In this document: piece after piece, positions 10,805 to 22,877 of the stretch
Layout of the letters: every line of letters begins with the position of its first letter
Numbering within the stretch: the stretch's first letter is position 1
Assembly: GCA_019828595.1 (NCBI GenBank)
Contig: JAHQRK010000014.1
Coordinates: forward strand, 1,860,001-1,924,000
Direction: 5' to 3'
From: Aphanomyces cochlioides
Taxonomy: Eukaryota > Oomycota > Saprolegniomycetes > Saprolegniales > Verrucalvaceae
DNA length: 64,000 nucleotides
The notes under the pieces: model-generated
Database searches by the model: none
The model's input: the letters and a program-made list of their open reading frames with translations, nothing else
What the model was told of the DNA's origin: nothing
Translations under genes and position numbers: made by a program

Positions 10805-11259
10805 CATTATAATATAGTGCTGTTTGCACCTCAAATATATCCTTGTTTGTCCTGATTTGCCCTAATCTTACACTTTTCTTACATAGGCCAAGATGAAATT
10901 CGTCCTGCCTAGTCCAAATCGGCAAATAAAATTAAAAGTCTCGCCTAATGCAAATCAGAAAATAAAATTATTAATGTGGAATAAAAAGAAAAAGCGCACT
11001 GCCTCCAGGAATTCTCCCGGGGCCCCATGCTAATCTTTCACCCCTCACCGTTTCCGGCTACAATCGCAAGTCATCCTGCATTTCACAAGCTTATCCTACG
11101 AACCATGTTTCCACGGAGGTATCCTCAGACTGAAAATTAGACTCCAATTTAATGTACTATTAATAGTCATTTTGAATTGGCCCTAGGTTCGAATCCGGCT
11201 GAAGGAAATATTTTTTCAAATATAATTTGCTGAAAATAGGATTTCGCCAAAACATACAA
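10805..11259. other. no gene seen; AT-rich Harbinger flank
   Basis: No supported coding sequence. Two similar short segments (aaatcggcaaataaaatta and aaatcagaaaataaaatta) occur at 10917 and 10955. A perfect Pol III B-box-like string, ggttcgaatcc, occurs at about 11187, but no A box or foldable tRNA precedes it. Confidence 0.4.
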
Positions 11260-12027
11260 CTACTTTTTGTCGATGAGTTTCGAGAGGAGAAGCATGTGCA
11301 TCTCCTCGCGTCGATCTTCGCGGGCACGTTGGACCTCCAACGCCCTCTCTTGGCGCATATTCTCTTGAGTCCGCCACTCTCTTTCGCGTTGCTCACGTAA
11401 CTCTTCCCGCTCTGCTGTCCGGGCGTCCAGCATCATCATCACGGCCATCAAATCTGACGTCGCCTTTTCGTCGGCTTCGGCAGCGCCTTCGATGTACTTG
11501 TCAATAGATTGGCGCTTACGGGCGACGTACGAAAGAGCCCCTATGCTCTCGGTCACTCGCTTCCGCTTCAGCTCGTTGCTGAGTTCTGCGAGGGCGTTGC
11601 GAGCGAGGCCAGTCCTATTGGGCTTCTCTTGCTCGATGATTGTCTCTTGAGTGACCGCATTGTCATCGCTCCCTGCAAGCACACGTCAAATCGAATGCAC
11701 ATGGTGTACCTACCGTACTCAATGTCGTCTCCCAAATCGTTCTCATCTTCCATTGACAAAACACCGACGCTATTGTCGATTTCTCGACTGATCTGCTTTG
11801 CACGGCGAACATCATCAGGACAACTTGGACTGCCTGTTGGCTTTGGGTGGTTCTTGAGTTATGCAAACTTTTGGCGCAACGAGTCGACGTCCCGAACAGG
11901 AAAATGTCCTGCGTTTGCATTGTACGATTCCGCAACTTTGTCCCAGCCGTAACGCCCGGTACTGCTGGATCTGATCGAGCATAAGTTCGATCGATGCCGT
12001 ACACCAACCTTTGACTCTGCGGGGCAT
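11260..12027 (-). pseudogene. Myb/SANT-like transposon accessory protein, decayed
   Basis: Minus-strand start MPRRVKGWCTASIELMLDQI, then a frame change near 11960, then WDKVAESYNANAGHFPVRDV, an in-frame TAA after RQKFA, and LKNHPKPTGSPSCPDDVRRA. This is a pattern I know from many oomycete transposon-linked Myb-like proteins. A 42-nt intron (gtaggtac...ttgcag, around 11712-11671) joins DDIEYG to SDDNAVTQE. The last 140 codons are a charged coiled-coil (REELREQREREWRTQENMRQ). The frameshift and stop make it a pseudogene. Confidence 0.55.
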
Positions 12028-12341
12028 GATGATTTGGGAAATCACTTGGACATCGGCAGATGAATTGTATAAACTTGTATTGGATTATTGAGATTTTTTT
12101 GTGTCGAAGGTCAACACAAATCACGAATTTGTGCCGTAATAAAATTCGAAAAATGTCGCGTTTGTGATTTTTACACAAAATCAATTGTGCAGGTTTTGGT
12201 ATGCTTCCATTGACCCCGGTGTGTTTTGTGTGCATAAGGTGACTAGTGGATTCTGATTGGCTGATTGATTTGCGATTTAGAATTTAAGCCAATCAGAAAA
12301 GCCCTTCCGATTCGCGGCACTACTTTACTATAACCCCCGCA

Positions 12342-12637
12342 CCATTTCTCGTGTGGAATTGGGTGCTTCAAACAATTTGGAATCGATAGCGAATCGGGCA
12401 CTACTTTACTATAACCCCGCACTGTTTTAAACCCTCATACAAATTATTCGTGTAGATGTGTTTTAAACATCCACACTCTTGTAAATGAGTCCCCGCAGAA
12501 TTGTATGTGAGTTTAAAACACATCTACACGAATAATTTGTATGAGGGTTTAAAACAGTGCGGGGTTATAGTAAAGTAGTGCCCGATTCGCTATCGATTCC
12601 AAATTGTTTGAAGCACCCAATTCCACACGAGAAATGG
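12342..12637. repeat. perfect 127-bp inverted repeat
   Basis: The arms 12342-12468 and 12511-12637 are, by direct comparison, exact inverted copies over 127 bp with a 42-bp spacer. The outer end of the left arm reads ccatttctcgtgtgg. The string gcactactttactataac also occurs as a second, direct copy just outside the left arm at 12317. There is no coding sequence. It is a foldback/MITE-like structure; perfect identity implies a recent origin or gene conversion between arms. Confidence 0.9.
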
Positions 12638-12987
12638 AACTTGTGATTTCACCAGCATTACGCCTGTCAAAAATAATAAGGGTGAGCATTACTTTTTATA
12701 GTATATCAGAAGCACAGGATACGAAATGATATTTCCACGAATGAGTGTGACCTCTTCAATACCACAAGCTCGTTCTAATTTCCGGATATTTTGAATTGAC
12801 AGTTCTGGAGTTTGCTTGTCGCATTATCTCAGTGTTTCTATGGACTGTTTGAGCAGCCGCGAGTTGCTCAATTGAAGCATTGTTCTCGCCCTATTCTTTA
12901 GTTGATTTTTGCATATCATCACAATTTCGACATGGTATCACACTGCAAATCACACTTCAGTTGATTGGTTAAAAGGTCAGAGTCTAT

Positions 12988-14864
12988 TCAAAATTCACTT
13001 GGTTGTGGCTTTGACTTGCACAGCTCGGTGAGAATCACTGTGACCGACTTTGATCGCCCATATCTAGCATAGATCGCGTCAATGGCTGTGTCTCGAGTGT
13101 GTCCACGATCCAACAAGGCCTCCACAAGTCGACAAAATTTCAATCGGAAGCAGTACACAAACTTTGAAGCGCCGCGGTCCTTGTGACTGAACAACCTTGC
13201 AGGTATCGATCCCGCCAAACCAAACTCATACTCCTTCCATAGCTCGAAGAGATCGCGTGGACGACGTGACAAGATTGTTTTGCGTGCCGGTCTTTCAGGA
13301 ATTTCTTCGGCTTGCTGATGAACAGCCATGTGGAGAGCTGTTGGCATTGCGGCAAGACGCTTCATAGATGCAGACATTCGATCAAGCTTGTCATGAATAG
13401 AACTCCTCAGCGCTGACTGATTTGCTATGATAGTTTGCTGTATTTCCTCAATTCGTCTCTTTAGAGCAAATAGCTCAGCAGATTGTGCATTCAACGACGC
13501 GATCAAAGCGTTACCAGAGCCATCAACTTCATTCGAATTGTCAAAGTCAGTGCCAATGTAGAGAATGTGAAGCTCGCCAGCCGCACCACTTGCAATGATG
13601 GCTTCGGCTGAACGATTTGTTCAACCAGAGCATCACTATTTGAATTGGAAGCCGCTCGAATTGCAGATAACACAATTTGCCGCAAATGGGTTGGTAGTAA
13701 AGGAAAATCAGCGTCGAATCTACTCACATTTTGTACGGCTGCGTAGAGTAATGGAAGGGCTAAGATTTGAGCGACATCATTCGACCATAAACGGTTTGCA
13801 TTGGGAGCAATGCAATGGCTCAAGAACTCATTTGTACACCAAGAGTTGTCAATCAACGCGTATCTGGCAGGGCCACTTGGCCCACACAAGCAACTTGCCA
13901 CTTTGGCGTCGGGATAGGAACGTTCGACATCAATATACGTGTCTACTTGCTTTTTTTGTCCTCGCCAGCGACCACGGAGCTCTATATGATCTTTAACAAG
14001 GCCACATTTGGCGCAATAAGTTGCTGCACCTTTTCGAATGCTATGTGTTCCAAGATTTCCAGCCACAAGCTTACGAAAGTTGCTGCTTCCCAAAGCCACT
14101 CCCAACAGCGAGCGTACACTGCGATCACCATCGAGACCATTGCCAAAGATAAACGAAGAGTCAAACTTGTCGAGGTCGAGAAGCTCAATATAAACAGCCA
14201 AGTTGAGTAAAGGGCACAAACGATCATCCATTGCACCAATAATCATTTGATGTGGCGCTTCTCTTTCTTCAGTAATATTCTTTGACCAACGCATTTGGCA
14301 CAATAGAGTTGACGTGTGGCTCGGATTGAAGGATAGATTGTCAAATTGCAACTTCATCATGTCGTCGATGCGTCCAATAAGATGCCATTGTAAAGTTAAT
14401 ATGCATCCGAGTCGGAAGCGCTGAATTGCTTTAAAGTCGGGTGCTGTACGAACAACTTTCAGTGCGTTCATGTATTCACTGAATTCAATGGGTCTGCGAG
14501 CTTTGGACTCTACTCCCTGTTTTCGCACTTCGCATTTCATGACAAATTTGATCAATTCGTTCACAGTTGCCGACCTAGTCGGGTTGCCTTCTTGGCGTAT
14601 ATCGTCCCAGGGGATCATTTTTCGTGGCATGAAGAAGCTTAGCTTCTTCTTCATTGCCTTCGACGTATTCGAGCGAGCAAATGTGGGTAAGCTGTTCGGT
14701 GGCGGATTCACTGTACCAAAGGCTTTGAGATTGAAATACCGTCGTACATCATCTGGCGTGATGTTCAGCAAACTCACATTTGAAAACGACGGATCTGTCA
14801 ACTCCTCCGAACGACCGAGAAAGTCCATGAAGCGTTGAAGCTCGGTAAGGTATGCGGGATTCAT
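12988..14864 (-). pseudogene. Crypton tyrosine recombinase 2, one frameshift
   Basis: Minus-strand gene starting MNPAYLTELQRFMDFLGR (14864). The tyrosine-recombinase core is clear: an arginine in LIGRIDDMMKLQFDNL, the box GTHSIRKGAATYCA, and a nucleophile candidate in GRWRGQKKQVDTYID. Near 13580 the frame shifts, and the better frame continues (GTDFDNSNEVDGSGNALIAS) into a coiled region. It ends in a GCR1_C-like domain (RPRDLFELWKEYEFGLAGSI ... TRDTAIDAIYARYGRSKSVT) that ends at 12988. All core catalytic residues seem present, so a single change separates it from an open frame of about 640 codons. It is the best preserved Crypton in the window. Confidence 0.8.
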
Positions 14865-15684
14865 GGCGGTGTGATAGGTGTGATTTGGCTATGAAGCAAT
14901 GGCCAAAAACATCACACTGTGCATCACACTGAAGTGTGATAAACACCCCATTTTGTGACAATGCGATGCAGAAATTGAAGATAAATCTGTCCAATGAGAA
15001 AACGATGTTAATCTGTCAAGAAATGCAATTCGCCGAATTGGCCAAAATACAAGTTTGGTGTGATTTTGTAGATAACATGCAGATGCTCTCTCTCTCTGCA
15101 ACATACCTCGTTCGAAGAACAGCCTTCAAGCTTTTCGCACCATTGCACTATTTCGACGAATGGAATGCTCGTGAAATGTACAGCTGAACATGCACTGAGC
15201 ATGTTCAGCTTGGCCTTTCATGGACAATCGCATCGTGGTGAGAGTAGCACCCCTGCATGATTTCGTGAAGCTGTCAAATCTCTATCATCATGCCGTCGAA
15301 CCTTTCACGCTCGTGAGGATCATAGGCAACAGCTGCCGAGACGACTTGATTTCTCGTTACTTCGCCAGTCTCGTCCTCATCAACATCAACTGCAAATACT
15401 AATAATCTCTGTCAACTAAGTATCGCGGTCGTTTCGAACACGAACGGAACGTCTCGATGTCTCACGTACTATTTGCTCAGATGTCAGCTCCACGTTGTCT
15501 GACCACTGGACACTATTTGGGCCTTTAGTCAACTTTTTCCAGGGTGATATTCTACAAACCACTCCCGACCGCATGCCACATCACAGCTTGTGTCGTTCGT
15601 CTGTGCGTGGCACATGGTTTGTGTGTTTTTCCTCTTGAGATCCGTCGAGTCTTTGCACGTGGGAATCTTCCCTTGACTGGCATC

Positions 15685-16488
15685 TATAGATGCGCTCAAT
15701 TGAAATTTTTATAAAAAGCAAATATAAAGCGCAACACGAGCGCTTATCAAGCACTCGGTGCGCTCGATTGATTTTCTCTTCCCATTGGATGAAACAGAAC
15801 TTGCAGAATAATCTATAAGATTATACCTTTGTATTATCAATATAGTGCAAAATATAAACTTACGAAGTTGTTCTGTATTGAAAACATGATATTTCGTGCC
15901 TCATTCAAGTTGCAACCCAATACTGAAAAAAACTTACAGCGAATTTTAATCACGAATTCTGCTTGCTCTATCACCTTCCAGTCGCAAAAATCCTCAAGCG
16001 ATAGGTTTCAATAATGAGGTTCTGGTGCACGAGGTCCCGCATGGATCGAAGCCAATGATGTTCTGGTTGCCAGTAGGTTGTGTTGCTCTGACCAAATTTG
16101 ACCACAACATTCCATCAGTTAGACCATGCTATCCCTTAGACATTCTGCTAAATAGACCTCGCATGATCCCCATCCTTCAAATAATAGCATTATGACATAG
16201 AAGTCAGAGTGGTCTTAAGTTGTGTTGGTTGAAGAAAGGACAGGAAGTGTATTATATGCATTGAGCTTAGAAATACATAGATTGTATTTCTTAGGTCAAT
16301 GCATATAAAACTCTCAGTTCACAGGTTCACAAATGCTGTCGTTTCCAGGATTTTATTTCATGCAAATTCCAATACGCCAAGTGCACAAAATTAAAAAAAA
16401 TATCAAACATGTTTCGAAAATATCAAGCGCGCTTTAAAGCGCTTGAAAGCGCGCTCGCTTTAATCGCATAAAAAGCACACGCATCTAT
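15685..16488. mobile_element. 804-bp MULE-type MITE with 9-bp target duplication
   Basis: The sequence actggcatc occurs on both sides (15676-15684 and 16489-16497). The element ends are short inverted repeats (atagatgcg at the left, cgcatctat at the right). A 9-bp duplication is typical of Mutator-like elements. Inside there is no coding sequence but there are GC-rich palindromic strings (aagcgcgctttaaagcgctt near 16420) and a hairpin at 16253-16307. It lies in the coding sequence of an unknown minus-strand gene. Confidence 0.75.
16253..16307. repeat. 24-bp stem hairpin within the MITE
   Basis: Arms 16253-16276 and 16284-16307 are inverted copies with three mismatches and a 7-base loop (tatatgcattgag... 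/ ...caatgcatata). Confidence 0.65.
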
Positions 16489-17046
16489 ACTGGCATCCCA
16501 CACTTCATCGTCCTTGCGACCGAATGCGACACCACAACCGGATGACATGATAACGCCACCACCTGACTGTGAATCCCGCGAGGTGGAATCTTTTTTTCTA
16601 CACGTTGCATGTTGTCAGACGTGGAAAGGGATGTGGGAGATACGTAGTCCTTGCATAGGAAACCTGGCATCTTCTCACCGCTGCCTACTTCGTGGATACA
16701 CTATTTCATGCTTGTAACGTGGCCGCTGGCCAGTCTTGATGGGTCCAGCCGGCGGAGCATTCGTCACAACTGAACGCATCGAGACTAAACGTGATAGATC
16801 TATCATGCGACGAGCAAAACATCACCTCGTTCAGCTATGACAACGCGTCGACGACACCTACACCGTGCAAAAGCACTCGAACGACAAGCTTCTTCCACGT
16901 TGGCGGCTGGACCTGTGTCCACAACTACAGGTTGAATTGTTGCAACCACCGAAAGAAACGTCAGAAATGTCTCCTACCTTCGAGGACAGTCGATACAATA
17001 TAGATTGATCGTCATCAGCGCACCCGGAATCCAGTGGAGGACCACA

Positions 17047-19505
17047 ATGATGGATGCACCACCTGATCAAACCAAGCGCAAAGACTCTGCGTGGTTGCTC
17101 GGCGACTTAAAAAGATTGACGTGGGAGTCCATTGTGACATGAGTTGGCTTTTGGTGAATCTTTAGAGGGTGATATGCAGTCAATGGCTGACGGATGAGAT
17201 GGATGAGATGATCGATGTCTTCGTCGTGCGGTCGTCATTCATCTCTCCTTGATGGACACTATGGTCCGTTTGGCGGCGTTGCACTCCATTTCTTCATCGA
17301 CGACCCAGAGAGCATTCCGGATGGCCGACGGCGCCTTGAGCTTCGTGAAGGAAGGATGCTCATGCAATCGGCCCATCTTTGATCTCAAGTACTTGAGGTA
17401 CGCAAAATTATGTGGTCGTGCGTCTCATGTATTCGGTGGTGTTCGCTGTATAGAACTCATCGCGCGGGCAGTGTCAAGGTAAGCTCGCATCTCGTCCATT
17501 GCATCTCACCATGTCCATGTAGTTGATCCGGTACGATGGCACGCGTGATGATCGGGAGTGATAGGATGTATGGTAGATGTTTTCCACATTGCTGCCCAAA
17601 TCATTCGTACGCGAACTTCTGCACGTCGTCAATTGGTCTCAAAGCACGACTTGTGGGAAATCATATCACGGAGAACGATCGTGCGTATCTTCGATTCCAG
17701 CCAACAATGGATCATGTCTACCAGCGAGGAGAAGAAATTGATGCTTCAGTCGTGCTGGAGAATGCACGAAGTGCTGACAACCTAAAGGGGGAATGGATTC
17801 CGAGCGAGAGTGTCCATACAGATGCCACGGTAGGATGATCGTCAGAATGCCCTCATCGCTTTGCGCTTCTAGATGCCCCAAGACCTCGTTTACCGCTTTA
17901 ACCACGTCAACAGCGTCGGGTGGCACTACGGTTGGATGGGTACGTCGACCAAAGCTCACCGAACTTGCACCCACCATTTGGTCGTACGTCGACCTCTTTG
18001 ACTTCGTCTCATGACTTCTGACCCAGGCGTACATTCTTCGTCAAGTCGTGCGAGATAATCGTATCGTATGCCAAGTCCGCGCCGTGCTTACATCCTCGCC
18101 TTTCATCGTCATGAGCTACCGTCGAGCCTGCTACAAATGCCAAAAGCACCGCGATAACGACGATAGTGCGCTCTGCGAATGTGAAGGCGAGTTCAACGTG
18201 AGTCAAGGCCAACTTTCGTTGACGCCAGCGTCATCGCCGAGTGGTGAGGATCTTGATGATTGTCGGACTGCTCACTCTCTTTCAGCCGTTCCGACGCCTC
18301 CTCCACAACCATCTCCCGAGACTTCGATCGAGCGTGAATTCCTCTCGATCTTCCTCTTCCTTCAGTACACACCTGCTGCACTCTTCGCAGATTTCTTTTC
18401 AGTTCTGGAAGCTCAACTCGTCGACAATATTTTGATACCGGCCCGTGTGAATGCACCTGCTAGTCCACTCTTGCCGCAGCTCCTCCGTCCATCCTGTAAA
18501 TCTTCATCAAATTGAATTGGCTGCTAACGTTGCCTATGATTTAGACCAACGGCCGACAATGACCCCAGAAATGCAGTCTCTTCTTGCATGTCTTGCTGAT
18601 TGCGTTGCCCTCACATTCAAGCTGGCGCAACAGAATCGACAAAATTTTAGCCATTATGCTGCCTTTCTCTTCGATCGGAAAGCGCTCAATGAATCATTTT
18701 CCCACTGGCTACACTCCCAGTACGAGCTACTCAACGACCATGTCGGTCGTACCTTTCACACTTCTATCTCGTCTATCGCGCTTCAAATTCGTCAGTCGTC
18801 TTGGCAATTCGACGAGTTGCTTCAACACCATCCCTCGACCTTCGAGTATTATGTCGCGCAACTGCGAGAGGTCTATTTGGTGAGTGAAACTACTGGCATG
18901 CGGTGATTGACCATTTCTTGTAGGGTACCAAGAATCCAATTCCACCAACTTTGCCATCGCAAGTATCGGCTATCACTGGACAATGGACGTACGGTGAGAC
19001 TGCTGGTTTGTCGTGGGGACAAACGGAACCATCTATCCTCTCCGTTTTGCGGTGGATCAGCATGTTGTACGCTCTGGAGCTCAACTTTACGGGATCTGCT
19101 CTTCTCGTCCGATCGAAGCTTCAGATGTACAACACAATCTCGTCTGAATTTGTGCTCGATGGCATGCCTCGCGTTTTCCGTGTGTTTCCCAATGGCGAAT
19201 CCACCATGTCAAATGTTAGTGGCTTTTTCCACGGCGATTACGTGGGCTCTTTGGTCGGCAATCAAGACGAAATTGAATTGCACCTTTTCGGCTGGCCGCT
19301 CGTTGAAGCTTTTGCGTATGTCTCCCGTTGTCGTATCAAACCACAAGCAGGGCGTCTCTTGCTTGAAATCCAAGTGTGTCAAGCTCCTGTCGAGCCTTCT
19401 CTGGACTGGTCTACCATGACATCCGAGGAGCGCTGCGGTCATTACGTTCGCGAGTCGGAAGCTGTAGTCCTCGCGACGTCTTTTCTGTACTGGCCGATCA
19501 AGTAA
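17047..19505 (+). CDS. multi-exon gene of unknown function
   Basis: Coding-like exons on the plus strand start near an ATG at 17047 (MMDAPPDQTKRKDSAWLLGD). They include FGGVALHFFIDDPESIPDGR near 17270, VDVFHIAAQIIRTRTSARRQ near 17570 and MPQDLVYRFNHVNSVGWHYG near 17872. The 3' part is clear. An exon from 18027 (AYILRQVVRDNRIVCQVRAV, then a Cys-rich stretch CYKCQKHRDNDDSALCECEG) reaches 18495. Introns of 49 nt (18496-18544, with ctaac branch point) and 44 nt (18880-18923) then separate two final exons ending at 19505 (FLYWPIK). I do not recognise the family. The exon joins before 18027 did not all close in one frame, so the 5' model is uncertain and damage is possible. Confidence 0.5.
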
Positions 19506-19881
19506 TGATATGTTGTGCCAAATAATAAAACAATGTCATTGGCTAAATATTGTTGTCAAATGTGAAATACGTAGTTTAATTGGCTAAAATAAACTGAATG
19601 TTGACCACAATACGGTTTGTACAATCCAATTCGACCCACCATGAAGCCAAGAATGTGTTGATACGCGTACCATAGTGTCTTATAAGGGCATTGTTGCAGT
19701 AGAGCAAACGAGAACTGAAATATTATTGATAGATCGTTCGATTTGTTGGACTTTGGATGTTGAAAATAATATAGGCTTGAATTATCATTTATTGCGTTTT
19801 GATTAATTTTATTTATGCTAATTATATGTGATTAAATGGATCATTTTGGCGAATAATAATTTTCTGAATATCCACTGCACC

Positions 19882-21359
19882 ATGCACGTGTACTTCAGCG
19901 TGGATCAACGGCACCATGGCGTTGGCCCGGTGAAATACGCATGGGACCCTTCGGGAAACTACCTCGCATCGACAGGAAGCTCACGTGTTGTTCATGTATT
20001 TGACAGACGTGGTGAATTGGTGGATCAGATCGTGCCACCATCACCGTCGATCTGCACGAACTTGGAATGGAGTAATCCTGGAAAGGATAACAAAACGAGC
20101 GGTGCGTACAAGAGCGTTAAGGATCGAGATATAACTTTCCTTCTCATCTAGGCCTGACCTTGGCTGTCGCTCAAGCCAATTCATCGTTGGTCGTGCTCTG
20201 GTCAGCGTCTACTCAGACCACAGAACATGTTGATGTCAATGTCAAGGAGATCACGCTCCTCAAGTGGAACAAGGCAAAATCTACAACCATAGAAGGTAAG
20301 AAGCATTGACCTGCTCGCCTGATGCAGCAAGCTCAGGTGCGGAGGACAACTGCATGCTTCTTGCGATTGGTACATCGAGGGGTCAAGTGGTTTTTTACGA
20401 AGCGGCGGCTCGACCAACCTTGCGAATGGCGATGAGCAAACACAAAAAAAAAATTCTTTGTGGCGATTGGAACTCACAGAATGAATTTGCTTTCGGCAGT
20501 GAAGACCGGCAGATCACGATTTGCTGGAAAGACGGCAGTGTCGTCGATCAAGTCAAGATCAAAGCGGCTCCGGTGTGTATCCAATTTGGTGGTCGGCATT
20601 CCAATCAAGTGAAGCGCATTGTGAGTGTGAATATGGGCCGAGAAACCATCTTGCTGTACGATTTGAACGAGAAAGACAACGCACTGGAGCTTGCCTTTCA
20701 AGCGCGATATGGTGATATTGTCAACTACCGCTGGTTTGGACGAGGATATATCATCGCAGGCTTTTCCCTGGGCTATGTCGTTATAATTTCGACGCGTACG
20801 TTCATTGTAGCTTCAAGAATTTTTATCCAACACCTCCTAGACATGAACGAAATCGGTCAAGAGCAGTACTGCGCCAAGTTTCATGAGAACCATCTCCATG
20901 CAATTTGCTACAACGAAGTCAATGGCATGGTTGCCACTTGCGGTGACGCTGCAATTAAAGTTGTGCGAATGGCCGACTGGAAGGTTTAATCTCTATGACA
21001 TGACCCAACTTGACCTTTCTCGACAGGAAATCGCCGTCGAAGATCTCAATCGTGAGGCGACAGCATTTGATGATCTCAATTGGACACAAGACGGACGCAT
21101 TCTCAGTGTGAGTTGTCACAATGGCTGGCTCCATCACTTCAAGCTCCTCCACATGGAACAAGCGTTCACGGAGCTTGATTCGACGTTTGCCCCGACGTCC
21201 AATTTGGTCAATGCCATCCTCGCTCCATTCACCCCAGCCGTTCTGGCATTCACAATTGTCTCAATGGTCGGTTGTCTGACGTTCCTTGCGTCGTTCTCTC
21301 TCAATGTGTCGGTGTGGCAACTCTTTCAAGCCATGTCTGGCCTTTGTATTCGACTGTAA
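19882..21359 (+). CDS. truncated IFT144/WDR19-like protein
   Basis: WDR19 (IFT144) is a subunit of the intraflagellar transport complex A, needed for retrograde transport in flagella. The protein begins MHVYFSVDQRHHGVGPVKYA and follows the family's first beta-propeller: VHVFDRRGELVDQI, SKHKKKILCGDWNSQNEFAF, YRWFGRGYIIAGFSLGYVVI, and HAICYNEVNGMVATCGDAAI. Four introns join in frame: 20102-20151, 20296-20327, 20796-20840 and 20984-21026. Spliced length is 435 aa, whereas family members are usually around 1,300 aa. After about residue 385 (CHNGWLHHFKL) the similarity stops and the reading ends at 21359. The second propeller and the TPR-like repeats are absent downstream, where the next gene begins. 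It is either a partial duplicate or a decaying copy. Confidence 0.7.
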
Positions 21360-21643
21360 TAATGAAACGCCTCGTCAGTTCAGTTCTCCACTACTGTATG
21401 CAGCTCGGAGTCTCTCTTCCCGCCGGTGTCGTCCACAGAAGACGAGATTCGATGGCTGCAGTATCCAAGGACTGTAGTATCTGCCTCAGTTCGTCGTTTC
21501 GTGGTTGGAGATGGACGTGTCGTTGAGTCGGAATCGTTCGTTCGTTGAGAGCTTTGGGTTCATTCGGATAAATATCCGGATGATTCCTGCAATAAGATTT
21601 GGAAATCCTTCAGCCGTAGCCACTGTCCAAATCGACTGGCGAG

Positions 21644-22636
21644 ATGCACAACGGAACGAAACAACCATCGTACGGCTCGACGAATACTGGCACGGCTCTC
21701 CTCCAGCAAGCGCAGAAAGCGCATCAAGATCGAGATGTCGAAGCCTCGCGCTCGGTGCACATTGCCAAGTCGGGCCATGCCCACGAAGCTCACTTGGACA
21801 ATGGGGGACATATCAAGAGTGCAGTGTACGGCGGCTTGGACGGCATCATCACAACGTTTGCGACCGTGACGTCTGTAGCGGGATCCGGTCTTCCCCACGC
21901 TGTCATTCTAATCTTGGGTCTTGCGCACTTGGTGGCCGATGGGTTGTCCATGGGTATGGGCGATGTCCTGAGCACCCAAGCTGAAATCGACCTCGTCAAC
22001 CATGAACGTGCGCGTGAATCGTGGGAATTCGACAACTTTCCTGAAGGTATGGTAAAGGGAACTGGACGGGAGATTGATTTGTCGTAGGGGAGCTCGAAGA
22101 AATGGTCGAGTTGTATGAAAAGAAGGGTATTTCCACAGAAGACGCCAAGTTGGTCGTCAACACATTGTCCAAGTACAAGGAAGCTTTCATCGACATTATG
22201 ATGGTGGAAGAGCTAAACTTGATGCCCGTCGACGAAGATGACAATCCAATCATTGGGGGTACCGCCCTCCCCATTGACTTTTTTTCAACTTCCCCTAGGT
22301 CTTGTGACATTTGGCTCTTTTATGCTCTTCGGCTCGGTGCCGCTCTTGTCGTATCTCATCAATTTGATTCCTGGAATCCAACTGACGAGTGATCAAGCTC
22401 TATGGGGTTCTTGTATTTTGACTGCCCTCACACTCTTCCTCCTTGGTGCTGTCAAGGTAAGCCATGGATGCAATGGGTGCATTCTCTTATCGTGCACGTA
22501 GGGTCAATACGTCGGCCAGAAATGGTACCTCGCTGGGTCCTACATGGCCGTGAACGGAACCGTCGCCGCTGGCACTGGCTGGGTCATCGGCTATCTTCTG
22601 CAGCTGACTGGCGTTCAGAACGTCAACTTGGGTTAA
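21644..22636 (+). CDS. vacuolar iron transporter (VIT1/CCC1 family), copy 1
   Basis: Spliced product of 288 aa from four exons (introns 22047-22087, 22259-22298 and 22457-22501, all GT...AG and closing in frame). The N-terminus is short and polar, and then comes the family's hallmark first membrane region GGLDGIITTFATVTSVAGSG. The second region LILGLAHLVADGLSMGMGD, with the conserved D and M residues of the metal path, follows. A cytoplasmic helical segment (VNTLSKYKEAFIDIMMVEEL) and three further membrane helices end with AGTGWVIGYLLQLTGVQNV. The family moves Fe2+ or Mn2+ into the vacuole in exchange for protons; substrate here is inferred. A paralogue lies at 29671-30602 on the same strand. 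Confidence 0.85.
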
Positions 22637-22877
22637 TCTTCGTCCTACCATGTACTTGAAGGCGTAGTGCTCTCTCCTCTTTTTGCAATGTAATACATTT
22701 TTCTTCATACTCGCAGCCCCCTTTGCTGCCTACAGTCCTACGATGGAAGTCCACTGCATTCCCTCTGGCGTTCGTATCAATGGTGTCGGTAACTCTTCGT
22801 TCTCGCTGCCGATCTTTGGTGCGGAAATGGCCCCGAAGGAGACGTTGTCAAAAAAATATTTTGGCAATATTTTTTTG

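Larger units (their letters stand above)
15274..16548 (-). pseudogene. unknown minus-strand gene split by a MITE
   Basis: A minus-strand reading begins at an ATG at 16548 (MSSGCGVAFGRKDDEVWDA). Without the element at 15685-16488 and one copy of its target duplication, it continues in the same frame with SQGKIPTCKDSTDLKRKNTQ, then a Cys-rich stretch (CHAQTNDTSCDVACGREW). A possible 35-nt intron (gtagaa...ctaaag) follows. A further coding-like stretch (VDVDEDETGEVTRNQVVSAA) ends at 15274. I do not recognise the family. The insertion disrupts it, so this copy cannot be functional. Confidence 0.45.

Noticed and set aside
11180..11210. tRNA-like T-arm ggttcgaatcc
   Set aside because: The B box is perfect, but no A box lies upstream at the right distance and the T-stem does not pair, so no tRNA or Pol III unit was called.
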